Source: QFOX01 sp044237845
GTDB taxonomy: Bacteria > Pseudomonadota > Alphaproteobacteria > Rickettsiales > UBA3002
Assembly: GCA_044237845.1 (NCBI GenBank)
Contig: JBIIEL010000006.1
Span: 4,867-68,866, forward strand
Direction of reading: 5' to 3'
DNA: 64,000 nucleotides
Positions within the stretch are counted from its first letter, which is position 1. The number at the start of each line of letters is the position of its first letter. Made by a program: the position numbers and the translations under genes. The notes below the pieces were generated by a model that saw only the letters and a list, made by a program, of their open reading frames with translations, searched no databases and was not told the origin of the DNA. Shown here piece after piece: positions 27,333 through 35,874 of this stretch.

Positions 27333-28123
27333 GCCGTATCGCCACTGCCTTCGCCCACTGCCGTGCCGAGAACCGCGCGGCGTTTATTCCTTTCATCATG
27401 GGCGGTGAGCCATCGGCGATGGCGTGCGAAAATTTGCTAAATGCGCTGCCCGAAGCAGGTGCGGATATTATCGAGCTTGGCATCCCCTTTTCCGACCCGA
27501 TGGCGGATGGCCCTGTCATTCAAGCGGCTGGCCTGCGCGCGCTCACGGCTGGGGCGACGCTTTCCTCTATCCTCACCCTCGCCCGCGATTTTCGCGCGAA
27601 GCACGCGGATACGCCGCTGGTGCTGATGGGTTACCTCAACCCGGTTTATGTGTATGGCTACGAGAAATTCGCGCGCGATGCCGCCGCCGCAGGGTTGGAT
27701 GGCATCATCCTCGTCGACCTGCCGCCGGAGGAAGCGCCGGAGCTGGAGCCGCTGCTCACCCGCCACGGCATTGCGCTGGTGCGGCTCATCGCCCCCACCT
27801 CGGTACCGGATCGTGTGCCGCTGCTGGTGGATGGCGCGTCGGGCTATCTCTATTACATCAGCATGACAGGCATCACCGGCGCGAAGGCTGCTGCATCGAC
27901 GGCGGAGATTGGGCGCAGCCTTGCTGCCATCCGCGCGGTGACGCATCTGCCCGTTTGCGTTGGCTTCGGCATTAAAACCCCGGCGGATGTAGCTGCCAAT
28001 GCCCAACTCGCCGATGGTGTGGTGGTCGGCTCTGCCATCGTCCGCTATATTCATGAAACCAAGGCAGACATCCCAAAATTCAGCGCCTTTGTGCGTGCAC
28101 TGGCGGATGGATGTAAGCGATAG
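27329..28123 (+). CDS. trpA: tryptophan synthase alpha chain
   Basis: TrpA cleaves indole-3-glycerol phosphate and passes indole to TrpB. The 264-residue TIM barrel has the catalytic Glu in ADIIELGIPFSDPMADGP, the catalytic Asp in ILVDLPPEE, and SGYLYYISMTGITG for the phosphate. In many alphaproteobacteria accD and folC follow; here they are absent and accessory sequence begins. Confidence 0.97.
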   Translation: MSRIATAFAHCRAENRAAFIPFIMGGEPSAMACENLLNALPEAGADIIELGIPFSDPMADGPVIQAAGLRALTAGATLSSILTLARDFRAKHADTPLVLMGYLNPVYVYGYEKFARDAAAAGLDGIILVDLPPEEAPELEPLLTRHGIALVRLIAPTSVPDRVPLLVDGASGYLYYISMTGITGAKAAASTAEIGRSLAAIRAVTHLPVCVGFGIKTPADVAANAQLADGVVVGSAIVRYIHETKADIPKFSAFVRALADGCKR

Positions 28124-28128
28124 TCTTG

Positions 28129-28206
28129 TCACCCCGACGAATGCCGGGGTCTGCGCCAAAAAGAAAAAATCGTTTGGGCGCGGATGCCGGGATAAACCCG
28201 GCATAA
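28129..28206. repeat. REP-like palindromic element
   Basis: Just after trpA, a CACCCCGACGAATGCCGGGG half (28130-28149) is followed by GCGGATGCCGGGATAAACCC at 28178-28197, each itself a small dyad (CCCCG...CGGGG; GCCGGG...CCCGGC). This is the look of the dispersed REP-like/palindromic elements common between genes in alphaproteobacteria. No T-run follows. Confidence 0.5.
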
Positions 28207-28236
28207 CAATTCCTTACAAACCCACCGCAGCAACGC

Positions 28237-28770
28237 TTAGCGAATCACGCCGGATTGCTTCAAGTTAGTGACCATTGCCGTCTGCACGGTGTTGAACACT
28301 TGTTCTTCGGTCAGCGTATTTCCGGCAGTGAGCTTGGTTTTTAAGTCCGCCACAGCTTTCAGCCCTGCTGCGTAAGCCGTTTCAACCTTAGCCGCCGTGT
28401 CTTTAACCAACGGAATATGGTAGCTGGTTTTATCAAACGATAGCACCAGTTCGGCTTCTTTTTTTCCGGAGAAATCGTTATACGCATCGTGCCATGGATT
28501 AAGATCCGTTGCCAACGAATCTATATTGCCAATATTGAGTGATTTTAATGCGTTATCTAGCTTCGCTGTCGGACTTTTCGGCGCAAGATTAAAACCGCCA
28601 TAGCGACCATCTTCAAAGAGCGATTGTATTTTTTTTGCTTCCCCAGCATCCGTACCTTCGGGATAGTCAAAATGAGGACTCGCTATCCCCAATTTTGGCT
28701 GAGCATCACGAAAATCACGATCCGGTTTAGCGACAGTGGATTCAATCGATAGCTTGATTCTATGTGTCAT
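28237..28770 (-). CDS. unknown protein under a Pho-box promoter
   Basis: A 177-residue soluble protein of no known family, starting MTHRIKLSIESTVAKPDRDF. The ATG at 28770 has GGAG 7-10 bp upstream; an in-frame start at 28812 lies before that site and is rejected. No signal peptide or membrane segment. The C-terminal third (KVETAYAAGLKAVADLKTKL...) is probably helical. A Pho box lies at 28843-28864. It sits where accD/folC would be expected. Confidence 0.6.
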   Translation of the reverse strand: MTHRIKLSIESTVAKPDRDFRDAQPKLGIASPHFDYPEGTDAGEAKKIQSLFEDGRYGGFNLAPKSPTAKLDNALKSLNIGNIDSLATDLNPWHDAYNDFSGKKEAELVLSFDKTSYHIPLVKDTAAKVETAYAAGLKAVADLKTKLTAGNTLTEEQVFNTVQTAMVTNLKQSGVIR

Positions 28771-28842
28771 AAAAAACTCCGTGTTAGTTAAAGGGTTGAG
28801 CAACAAGGTCATTTTACCCCCCCCACATTAACACAAGTTAAT

Positions 28843-28864
28843 TTATGTGAAGTTTTTGTGACAA
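28843..28864 (-). promoter_or_regulatory. candidate Pho (PhoB) box
   Basis: Read leftward: TTGTCAC-AAAA-ACTTCAC-ATAA, two 7-mers with an 11-bp period, matching the CTGTCAT-N4-CTGTCAT plan of PhoB sites. It is 72 bp before the start at 28770. A TGTTAAT stretch about 9 bp downstream could be a -10. The leader also holds a run of eight G. Confidence 0.6.
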
Positions 28865-28892
28865 TGGAGAATTTTTATTATTCTACAGTGAT

Positions 28893-29639
28893 TTATACCG
28901 TCTTCCCATAACTCTGCATCGGCGGTTCCAGCTGCTCGCGCAGCCCCTTCAACACACCTGAGAGTATCGCCTCGATGACGCGCGCAGGGTCGGCATTTGC
29001 GCAGGGCACACGGTGCTCGATGCGTTTGTCATACGGGTCCGGCGTCATGGGAATGCGCAGCGCGCAGTAGCGGTTATTGGCCCCCCACCCGGCGATTTTT
29101 GGCACATGGTCGGCGTCACCGAGCCGCGCATAATCTTCCTCATGCGGAAAGAAAATCGGCATGTTCTCCGTAAGCGTCGCCAGCAACCCGCCGAGGCTGA
29201 AGCGCAGCGCGTCGCTCATCCATTCGTCGGTTTTGTGATAGGCGTTGATGCCCTCAGCATCCGCGAGGTGGAGATGGATATGCATGCCGCTTGAAGGCTG
29301 ATCGGCAAAGGGTTTCGCGGTGAAATGCGCCTCCACGCCCATCGCGGCTGCCTGCGCCTCAATAATCTCACGGATGCGCGTGAGCATCTGCGCCAGCCGC
29401 ACAGGTGTCGTCACCTGCGTCACCACTTCATACTGATGTTTTCCGCGCTCTTTCTCGATACGCAAAATCGGCAGCGCTTCGGCCTTAAACGCCTTATCCA
29501 CCGGCTCCCAGAACGCATCCATCGCTTCTGTGCTTTGCTCGGCGAGCAGCACGTAGCACTCGATCTCCGCCGCCATCACAGGCGTGAGTGCGCATTCCGC
29601 AATCAGGGTAGTGCTTAATTCGTCGATGCTAGGCGACAA
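28893..29639 (-). CDS. glutamine synthetase-like catalytic domain, stand-alone
   Basis: A 248-residue protein equivalent only to the C-terminal catalytic domain of glutamine synthetase. Motifs in order: AEIECYVLL (metal Glu25 and Glu27), KHQYEVV (family GQFEI), SSGMHIHLHL (His metal/ATP site), NRYCALRIP (family NRxxxxRIP), and RIEHRVPCANADP (family RxEFRxPD). The N-terminal beta-grasp domain that completes each active site in dodecameric GS is missing. It could not start further upstream without entering trxA, which it already overlaps by 11 bp. It may be a gamma-glutamyl ligase of another substrate. Confidence 0.7.
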   Translation of the reverse strand: MSPSIDELSTTLIAECALTPVMAAEIECYVLLAEQSTEAMDAFWEPVDKAFKAEALPILRIEKERGKHQYEVVTQVTTPVRLAQMLTRIREIIEAQAAAMGVEAHFTAKPFADQPSSGMHIHLHLADAEGINAYHKTDEWMSDALRFSLGGLLATLTENMPIFFPHEEDYARLGDADHVPKIAGWGANNRYCALRIPMTPDPYDKRIEHRVPCANADPARVIEAILSGVLKGLREQLEPPMQSYGKTV

Positions 29640-29952
29640 CGCTGTTCAGCCACTCAACCAGCTGGCTTTTGGGCAGCGAGCCGACTTTGGTCGCCACCGC
29701 TTTGCCGTCCTTGAACAGAATCATCGTCGGGATGCCGCGCACACCAAAGCGTTGCGGCGATTCCGGGTTGTTGTCGATATTCACTTTCGCCACCGTCAAC
29801 TTGCCTTCCATTTCGTTGGCAATTTCGTCGAGGATGGGGCCGATTTGTTTGCATGGGCCGCACCATTCCGCCCAGAAATCGACCAGAATCGGCGTGCTGC
29901 TGTTCGCAATGACGCCTTCAAATTCGTCGTCGGTGATGTGCTTCGTACCCAT
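29629..29952 (-). CDS. trxA: thioredoxin
   Basis: A 107-residue thioredoxin with the redox motif WCGPC (Cys31, Cys34) in DFWAEWCGPCKQ and the cis-proline segment GIPTM. Typical length and no signal peptide, so a cytoplasmic disulfide reductase. It lies 55 bp downstream of addA, the usual alphaproteobacterial order, and overlaps the GS-like gene. Confidence 0.97.
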   Translation of the reverse strand: MGTKHITDDEFEGVIANSSTPILVDFWAEWCGPCKQIGPILDEIANEMEGKLTVAKVNIDNNPESPQRFGVRGIPTMILFKDGKAVATKVGSLPKSQLVEWLNSVVA

Positions 29953-30007
29953 GGAACGCCTCCGTTGTTAGCTACCCCATGATAGATAGGACTGGCCGTG
30001 AATCGCG

Positions 30008-33000
30008 TCAAGCAACAAGCGGTATTTCTACCGGAAAAGGCGTTGCTGCCACCACGTCGTCGCACCATATGAGCTGTGCGGCAGCCGTCCACAGCATGGC
30101 ACAACGTACGGATATATGCGGGTAAAGCTGCTGCACCAGCGCGTGGTATGCCTTCATTTGTAGCCTATAATTCTGTGGGATTTCTGTTGCCGATGCAGGC
30201 ACATGCGCACCGGTTTTATAATCCAGAATCACCACTGCATCCGCCGTTTTCACCAATCGGTCAATCTGTCCATAGAGTTCAACCGATTTTCCAGCGACAG
30301 TGATACGCCCACTCACCGCCAGCTCTGCGTGCGAAGGGTGGCTCCATATCCATGACTCTTGCCGCAGCAAGGCCATCACCTCAGAAACAGCGTGTGCGCG
30401 GTCCTTCTCCGTCCATTCTGGCGCGAGGAGGGAAAATAGGTCGCGAACCGCAAGCGCATCGCTTTTAGCGCTAAGCAATTCGAGTACACGGTGAATAATC
30501 ACCCCGCGCGTACGGGCATTTCCTGAAGCGGATTGAGCGTATGCCGATGCTTCTTCCTCTGCCATCAGCGCGGATGGCGAAATACGCGTCACCCCACGCG
30601 CGACTGCGGGTGGCGATGTGTTGAGCCATGTCGGCAGCGGCACAGCGGGCGTTGCGGATGGCTGCTCTTTCCTAGGCTGCGGCGCACGTGCATCCTGCAA
30701 CACGAGCGCGCCATTTTCTTCCACTGCGCCAAGCTGCTTCAACGACGATTCCGCCAACATATACCAGCTTGCAGAGTTGATATTTCCCTTCTTATTCGCC
30801 ACACCCCAGAGATGCAGCTCATCCCGCGCGCGGGTCAGTGCCACGTAAAACAGCCGATAATATTCCTCCATCAGCGCCTGTTTTTTTTCTGCTTTTAGTT
30901 CCTCAAGCAATGGTGCGTCACCTGCTTCTTTAGAAATGGAAAGCACCGGGAAACGTTGACCACAGTCATTTTCGTGGAAGTAGATTTTTTCATATTGCGT
31001 GGTCGGCGGCGTTACCATATCCGCCAGAAGCACTACAGGCGCTTCCAACCCCTTCGCGCCATGCACTGTCATCACGCGCACATGGTTACCACCGCCCATT
31101 TCCTGCTCACGCTTGATTTCACGGCGGCTACCCTCCATCCAATCATGAAAATAGGCGAGCGTGCGTGGCAGATCCGCAGGCATGGCGGCTGCCTGCTGTT
31201 TCAATTCGTCGAGCACTTCATGCACTTCTTCGCCAAAGCGGGCGGCGAAATGCGTGCGCGCCGCATCTACCTCCAACACATGGGTAAGGAAATTATATGG
31301 CGATTCCTCACGTGCGGTGAGATAGCACACAAGCGGTGCAGCAACCGCCTGCCCATCCAGCTGTGCCCATAGACTGCCGCTGCGATTCACACAGAATGCC
31401 CGCAATTCCTCGTCGCTCATGCCAATAATGGGCGAACGCAGCACATGCGCGAGTGCAAGATCGTCCGACGGATTCAGTACAAAACGCATAAGCGCGAGCA
31501 GATCACGCACCGCCAGATGGGAGGAAAGCGTCAGCCTATCAAGCCCGGCGACGGGGACATTCCGCCGCTCCAACGCACGAATCAGCGAAAGCACCAGCGT
31601 GGTGCGGGTGCGCACGAGAATCAGAATATCACCCGCCGCAATCGGCCTTCCCTCGCTTTCGAGTAGTCGCCCCTCTTCCAGCCAGCCAGCAATCGTCGCT
31701 GCAATGTTATCTGCAAGCTGTGTGGTGGCGCGTTGTGCCTCGCTATATTCCATCGGCAAGGTAAGCGGCGCACTGGCTTCTTTCTCTGGTGTAAGCACGG
31801 GTGGATAAAGCACCACGCGCCCTGCCGCCTCTTCCCGCTTCAGGTGGTGTGGGTGCATGATACCCGAGGCGTGGAGCGCCGCCGTCATTTCCTCACGCGC
31901 AGCCAAATGGTCTACCAACCGCAACACCACCTCCGCCGAGCGATAGGAAGTGGTGAGATGCTCCTCATTGAGCGGCGCTGCACTGCATGAAAGCATGCCC
32001 CCGAACTGCGATTTCATCTGCGCAAAGATCTTCGGTGCTGCGCCCTGAAAGCTATAAATAGATTGCTTCTCATCGCCCACCACCAGCAGGCTTCGCGGCA
32101 GATTGCCACTGCCTACACCGTCATTGCTGGCGATGAGTTCTTCGACTAGCGCACGGGCGAGCTGCCACTGCGCATCGCTCGTATCCTGCGCTTCGTCGAT
32201 GAGCAGATGGTCAATGCGGTGATCCAGCTTACTCATTACCCAACCGAGCATGGCCGGATTTGCGAGTAGGGATTGCGTTTTACCGATAAGGTCGTCGTAA
32301 TCGAGCGCATACGCCGAGTCTTTCGCCTGCGCATAGAGCGTGAGCAGCGCCCGCGCGAGCAATGCAACAGCGAATGATTCTTCGGCGCAGGAAAGTGCCG
32401 CTAATGTTGCCTGATAGTGCGCCACCTCGGCAGTGAGATCATTCATCACTGGCCGCAACGGCGAATTCTCTGGATATTCCTTTTTCTTGAGCAGGTTTTT
32501 ACGAATGCCGCCTTGCTGGGTGAGGAACACCAGACAAAAATCTGGAATCAGCGGCTGGCGAATCGCTGCATCCATCTCGAGCCAGGCAGCAAGCGTGCGC
32601 GCTATATGCTGCTCATGCGCGCCCTCACTCGCCATGAATTGCGGCAGATGCGCACGAATCACTGCCGCCTGATCCGGCCTTACAACCTCGCACAGCGCCT
32701 GAGAAAGCGCAGCCTCGCTTACCCCTTCCTCGAGCCCATGCGCAGCATAGATTCCCGCGCGCAGCGTATCCGGCGTCTGGCCGCACCAGATATCCTCCCA
32801 CGCACGGCGTTTCTGAATAATGGTTGTCAGATAATCATCAAACCGCCCCTCGCTGCTCCGGCTGCCAATGAGATCAAACGCCGCATCGAGCGATGGGTCG
32901 CCCGCACTATATTCGCGCAGCAACTGCTGCTTCACACGCCGCAGCAGGCGGGTTGCCGCCTCGTCTTCAAGCACCGTGAAATGCGGCGCGATACCTGCTT

Positions 33001-33370
33001 CAAGCGGAAAGCGTTTGAGAATATTCTGACAGAATCCGTGGATGGTGGTGAGCTGTACCCCGCCGCTTGCGCTATCCAGCACCCGGCCAAACAAGGTGCG
33101 TGCGCGCGCCATTTGCTCTGCCGAGGGGGCATGACCCAGCAATTCCTCAACTCGGGCGCGGCATTTCATTTCATCCATCAGCAGCAATTGACGCAACTGG
33201 CCGAGCACACGCTCGCGCATCTCGCTCGCCGCCGCTTTGGTATAGGTGATGCAGCAAATTCGCTCCGGCAGCACCCCGGCAAGCAACAACGTCACCACGC
33301 GCCGTGTCAGGAAGGTGGTTTTACCACTCCCCGCATTCGCCGTAATCCAGATGGAACCGTGATATGACAT
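30008..33370 (-). CDS. addA: double-strand break repair helicase AddA
   Basis: AddA is the UvrD-like helicase/nuclease of the AddAB recombination complex. The 1120-residue protein has the Walker A ANAGSGKT at 11-18, the Walker B region DHLLIDEAQDTS, VVGDEKQSIYSFQGA, later helicase motifs (VMTVHGAKGLEAPVV, FYVALTRAR), and a C-terminal RecB-type nuclease with VILDYKTG. addB normally precedes it on the same strand; here the upstream neighbour is the divergent rcdA, so addB must be elsewhere or absent. Confidence 0.93.
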   Translation of the reverse strand: MSYHGSIWITANAGSGKTTFLTRRVVTLLLAGVLPERICCITYTKAAASEMRERVLGQLRQLLLMDEMKCRARVEELLGHAPSAEQMARARTLFGRVLDSASGGVQLTTIHGFCQNILKRFPLEAGIAPHFTVLEDEAATRLLRRVKQQLLREYSAGDPSLDAAFDLIGSRSSEGRFDDYLTTIIQKRRAWEDIWCGQTPDTLRAGIYAAHGLEEGVSEAALSQALCEVVRPDQAAVIRAHLPQFMASEGAHEQHIARTLAAWLEMDAAIRQPLIPDFCLVFLTQQGGIRKNLLKKKEYPENSPLRPVMNDLTAEVAHYQATLAALSCAEESFAVALLARALLTLYAQAKDSAYALDYDDLIGKTQSLLANPAMLGWVMSKLDHRIDHLLIDEAQDTSDAQWQLARALVEELIASNDGVGSGNLPRSLLVVGDEKQSIYSFQGAAPKIFAQMKSQFGGMLSCSAAPLNEEHLTTSYRSAEVVLRLVDHLAAREEMTAALHASGIMHPHHLKREEAAGRVVLYPPVLTPEKEASAPLTLPMEYSEAQRATTQLADNIAATIAGWLEEGRLLESEGRPIAAGDILILVRTRTTLVLSLIRALERRNVPVAGLDRLTLSSHLAVRDLLALMRFVLNPSDDLALAHVLRSPIIGMSDEELRAFCVNRSGSLWAQLDGQAVAAPLVCYLTAREESPYNFLTHVLEVDAARTHFAARFGEEVHEVLDELKQQAAAMPADLPRTLAYFHDWMEGSRREIKREQEMGGGNHVRVMTVHGAKGLEAPVVLLADMVTPPTTQYEKIYFHENDCGQRFPVLSISKEAGDAPLLEELKAEKKQALMEEYYRLFYVALTRARDELHLWGVANKKGNINSASWYMLAESSLKQLGAVEENGALVLQDARAPQPRKEQPSATPAVPLPTWLNTSPPAVARGVTRISPSALMAEEEASAYAQSASGNARTRGVIIHRVLELLSAKSDALAVRDLFSLLAPEWTEKDRAHAVSEVMALLRQESWIWSHPSHAELAVSGRITVAGKSVELYGQIDRLVKTADAVVILDYKTGAHVPASATEIPQNYRLQMKAYHALVQQLYPHISVRCAMLWTAAAQLIWCDDVVAATPFPVEIPLVA

Positions 33371-33416
33371 TAAAAACGCCTTTTTTCCTCAAAATGACGC
33401 AAAAAACGTCCATTTG

Positions 33417-33432
33417 TTAACCATTTGTTTAC
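33417..33432 (+). promoter_or_regulatory. candidate CtrA site upstream of rcdA
   Basis: TTAA-CCATTTG-TTTAC differs in one base from the CtrA consensus TTAA-N7-TTAAC. A TATACT -10-like element lies 13 bp further at 33443-33448, so the site sits in the -35 region, as in CtrA-activated promoters. The stretch also reads as an 11-bp direct repeat (CCATTTGTTAA/CCATTTGTTTA). Confidence 0.5.
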
Positions 33433-33499
33433 TACTACTCCAGTATACTGGTGATAAGAAGCGAATCGATCGCTCTCAATCATCGCCAGGGGAGCAGGT

Positions 33500-33919
33500 A
33501 TGCGCCAAAACGCTCAGCACAACAACGCCGAAAATAACCAGTTACTCTTTTTACCGGGAGTATTCAACGAAACGCTGGGGCTGTTGTTCGATGCCCATCA
33601 GTATTTCCACTCGCGCGGGGCGGAAGACCAGGCCACGATAGAGCCCTCCAAACGCCTCTATTATGCCAATGAAATGAGCCGAATCACCCTGCGCCTCACC
33701 AGTGCGATGGCGTGGTTGATGGTGCGCCGGGCGGTCAATGCCGGGCGCATCGGCGAGGCCAAAGCCAACGAGGAATATCGCCTGAGCGGGAAAGAGGCCG
33801 CCACGGCCATCTATCCGGAGATCATGGAAACCATGCCTACCTACTTGAATTATCTATCAGAACGGTCACTGAACCTCTATGCCCGTGTCGAGCGGCTAGA
33901 AAGCATGATGGACGGCTAA
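33500..33919 (+). CDS. rcdA: DUF1465 family protein, RcdA-like
   Basis: A 139-residue helical protein of the DUF1465 family, whose Caulobacter member RcdA is an adaptor that helps ClpXP degrade CtrA and other substrates. Visible family features are the N-terminal FNETLGLLFDAHQYF, the central MSRITLRLTSAMAWLMVRRAV helix with EYRLSG after it, and the C-terminal YLSERSLNLYARVERLE. A GGGGAG ribosome site precedes the ATG. It is followed by an intrinsic terminator. Confidence 0.8.
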   Translation: MRQNAQHNNAENNQLLFLPGVFNETLGLLFDAHQYFHSRGAEDQATIEPSKRLYYANEMSRITLRLTSAMAWLMVRRAVNAGRIGEAKANEEYRLSGKEAATAIYPEIMETMPTYLNYLSERSLNLYARVERLESMMDG

Positions 33920-33920
33920 G

Positions 33921-33943
33921 AAGGTTACCAAATTAACCTTTTT
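33921..33943 (+). terminator. intrinsic terminator after rcdA
   Basis: AAGGTTA-CCAAAT-TAACCTT forms a 7-pair stem with a T-run reaching TTTTT. It begins 2 bp after the rcdA stop and isolates it from the next gene's promoter. Confidence 0.7.
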
Positions 33944-33951
33944 GACCAAAA

Positions 33952-33973
33952 ACTTCACAAAACTGTCACAAAA
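33952..33973 (+). promoter_or_regulatory. candidate Pho (PhoB) box
   Basis: ACTTCAC-AAAA-CTGTCAC-AAAA: two 7-mers in 11-bp register, the second identical in six of seven bases to the CTGTCAT consensus. TATTCT at 33992-33997, 18 bp further, is a possible -10. The start codon of the following gene is at 34022. Confidence 0.65.
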
Positions 33974-34021
33974 CTCTGCGATGACCTGTGTTATTCTGAT
34001 GATGAATAAATACGGGAATCG

Positions 34022-35291
34022 ATGGTTCAACCGATACAGTCTGGCCTGAATATGCCGCGCGGCGCAAGCTTTGCTGCGGCTGATGGCGTGGATGCAGATA
34101 CCATCATCAACATCAATCATCAGGAAACGCCGCAGACCACCGCGCCGATTATTGTTCAGCAGCCGCAACCGACTTATACACCCGCTGTGCCGCAGCCGAC
34201 CTATGCTCCCGCCCCGCGCATCGGTGGTAACATTGCGGGTGTACCCAGACAAACCATCGAGATGAAGCCGGTCACCAAACACAGCGTCAACTGGGGCAGC
34301 GTGGTCAAAGGCGCACTCATCGTCACCGGCATTGTCGTCGCCGGTGTGGTTGGGTATTGGGCGCTCAGCGCCGCTGCGGGTTGGGCGGTTACTACAGAGC
34401 TAGGCATCGCTACCGTCAATGCTCTGGCGCCCGCAGTCACCGCAGCAGGGAACGGGCTTGCCTATCTCGGCGGATTTTTAAGTAACGTTCCCGCCATTAT
34501 CGGCGGATTCTTCTCCGGCGCCGCACAGGCGCTTGGGCTGACCACTGCACTAAGTAGCGCAACAACAGGAGCCATCGCAAGTGGTGCGGGCGCACTTGGT
34601 GCTGGCGGAAGCCGCAGGTGCCACAGTTGCATTGGCACCGCATCTCAGCGGCATTGATCTGACACACCAGACTACAACGCAAGTTGCTACTACCAACCTT
34701 CATGATCACGCCGTTAGCGCAACCACGCCGGTTGTGCCGCACCATGATGGTGGCATGTTCTCCGGTCTCAAATCGATGTTCACCAGCAACGCGACAGATC
34801 ATGCTGCGGCGACGGATATGGTCGATGTGCCGGAATCAGGCTCCGCGAACCTTGCGAATGCCGCTGCGGCACAGCGCTCGATTGAACATGCCAACCATGC
34901 CGCCGCACACGCGAACCAAACAGCAGCAGAACTTGGGCATCACTCGCTGGAGCATCACGATGCGCATGGCGCTTTCCACCTTCCGCATTTGGGTCGTCAC
35001 GAGAATGCAGGTAGCCATCACGAACCATCGGCAGATCATCAGGATAGTGCATCCCCGGATGTAGATATTCCAGACGAAGCTCCCGGAAGCCGTCGCCGCA
35101 ACTGGCGTGACCGCCTGACGGGCGCGAATAACTATCAGCAAGCGTTCCAATCGACCGGCAGCCATGGCGCTGCCATTCGCGCAATGCAGCCGCAAGGCAG
35201 CAGCATCACCCCGCGGGCGAGTGAATTCTCGCAAGCGCTGAACGATGACCGTGCGAAACTCGACGCTGCCCTCGGCGACAATATTCGCTAA
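34022..35291 (+). pseudogene. unknown membrane protein with a single-base frameshift
   Basis: Two overlapping frames make one protein if a single G is dropped from GGCGG at 34604-34608; the joined product would be 422 residues. Part one (34022-34657) is Pro/Gln/Thr-rich, then has a membrane segment (GALIVTGIVVAGVVGYWAL, about 98-116) and a Gly/Ala-rich region. Part two (to 35291) is His/Ala-rich (HHSLEHHDAHGAFHLPHLG) and ends in a basic then helical segment. No family recognised. A Pho box precedes it. It could be a sequencing error, a broken gene, or a slippage-controlled one. Confidence 0.6.
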
Positions 35292-35316
35292 AGTTTTAGC
35301 GAATTATCAGCGCGTT

Positions 35317-35367
35317 TTGTTACAAAACCTTCACATAAAATCGTCTGCGTTGTCATCAAACTGTAAC
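35317..35367 (+). promoter_or_regulatory. tandem Pho (PhoB) boxes
   Basis: Five 11-bp units in one register: TTGTTAC-AAAA, CCTTCAC-ATAA, AATCGTC-TGCG (weak), TTGTCAT-CAAA, CTGTAAC-AATC. This is an extended Pho-box array of two good pairs with one poor unit between. A TTAGGGT stretch follows. It drives the gene at 35419. A 10-bp perfect dyad (35283-35304) at the end of the previous gene lies just upstream. Confidence 0.65.
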
Positions 35368-35418
35368 AATCATCTGTTAGGGTGAGAGTAAGGAAAAAAC
35401 CTAACAAGGATTCTCGCC

Positions 35419-35754
35419 ATGACAGAGTTCGAAAACATCATCGCTAATAAAGACCTTGGCTGCTTCAGTGCGAAGAGTCCGATTGAGTTGACTCAAGTGG
35501 GCGTAACGAGTGTTATCAATCCTAAGCATACAAAAGAGGATATTTTTCGCGCGACGCAGTTTATCTGGGACTCTGCACCTGCGATAATCGCAAAGGACAT
35601 GGTCATCGGGGCAGGTATGATGGCTTTACCAGTTGTAGCGGCGGGTATCTCAGATAATTTTACTGCAGGTTTGCTGGTTGGTGGCGCTGCAATTAAAAAA
35701 GGAATCGACAGCCTTGCTTCGAACAAACCTCGCGGCGGCAACAGCATCACCTAA
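35419..35754 (+). CDS. unknown small membrane protein under Pho boxes
   Basis: A 111-residue protein of no known family. Residues 1-55 are soluble; then come two short hydrophobic Gly/Ala stretches (DMVIGAGMMALPVVAAGI and FTAGLLVGGAAI), and a basic tail KKGIDSLASNKPRGGNSIT. AAGGA precedes the ATG at good spacing. It is followed by a strong terminator, so it is a single-gene transcript controlled by the tandem Pho boxes. Confidence 0.65.
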   Translation: MTEFENIIANKDLGCFSAKSPIELTQVGVTSVINPKHTKEDIFRATQFIWDSAPAIIAKDMVIGAGMMALPVVAAGISDNFTAGLLVGGAAIKKGIDSLASNKPRGGNSIT

Positions 35755-35775
35755 CAAACAAATCATCCTCCAACG

Positions 35776-35804
35776 AAAAACCCCGCCAGTGGCGGGGTTT
35801 TTTA
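35776..35804 (+). terminator. strong intrinsic terminator
   Basis: CCCCGCC-AGT-GGCGGGG followed by TTTTTT. On the opposite strand AAAAA precedes the stem, so it may also end leftward transcription from phaR. Confidence 0.9.
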
Positions 35805-35814
35805 TTGGATAAAA

Positions 35815-35870
35815 TGTCATCCTGAGCAACGCGAAGGATCTGGATTCTTCGGCTTTGCCTCAGAATGACA
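35815..35870. repeat. dispersed palindromic element
   Basis: TGTCATCCTGAG at the left end and CTCAGAATGACA at the right end are near-exact reverse complements enclosing about 32 bp (GAAGGATCT...TTCGGC). This matches the common intergenic element reading 'TGTCATCCTGAGCGAAGCGAAGGATC' in many alphaproteobacteria. It lies between a terminator and the end of phaR. Confidence 0.55.
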
Positions 35871-35874
35871 AAAA

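Noticed and set aside
28129..28206. CRISPR array or IS remnant after trpA
   Set aside because: Only two non-identical dyads, no spacers, no transposase; fits REP-like elements better.
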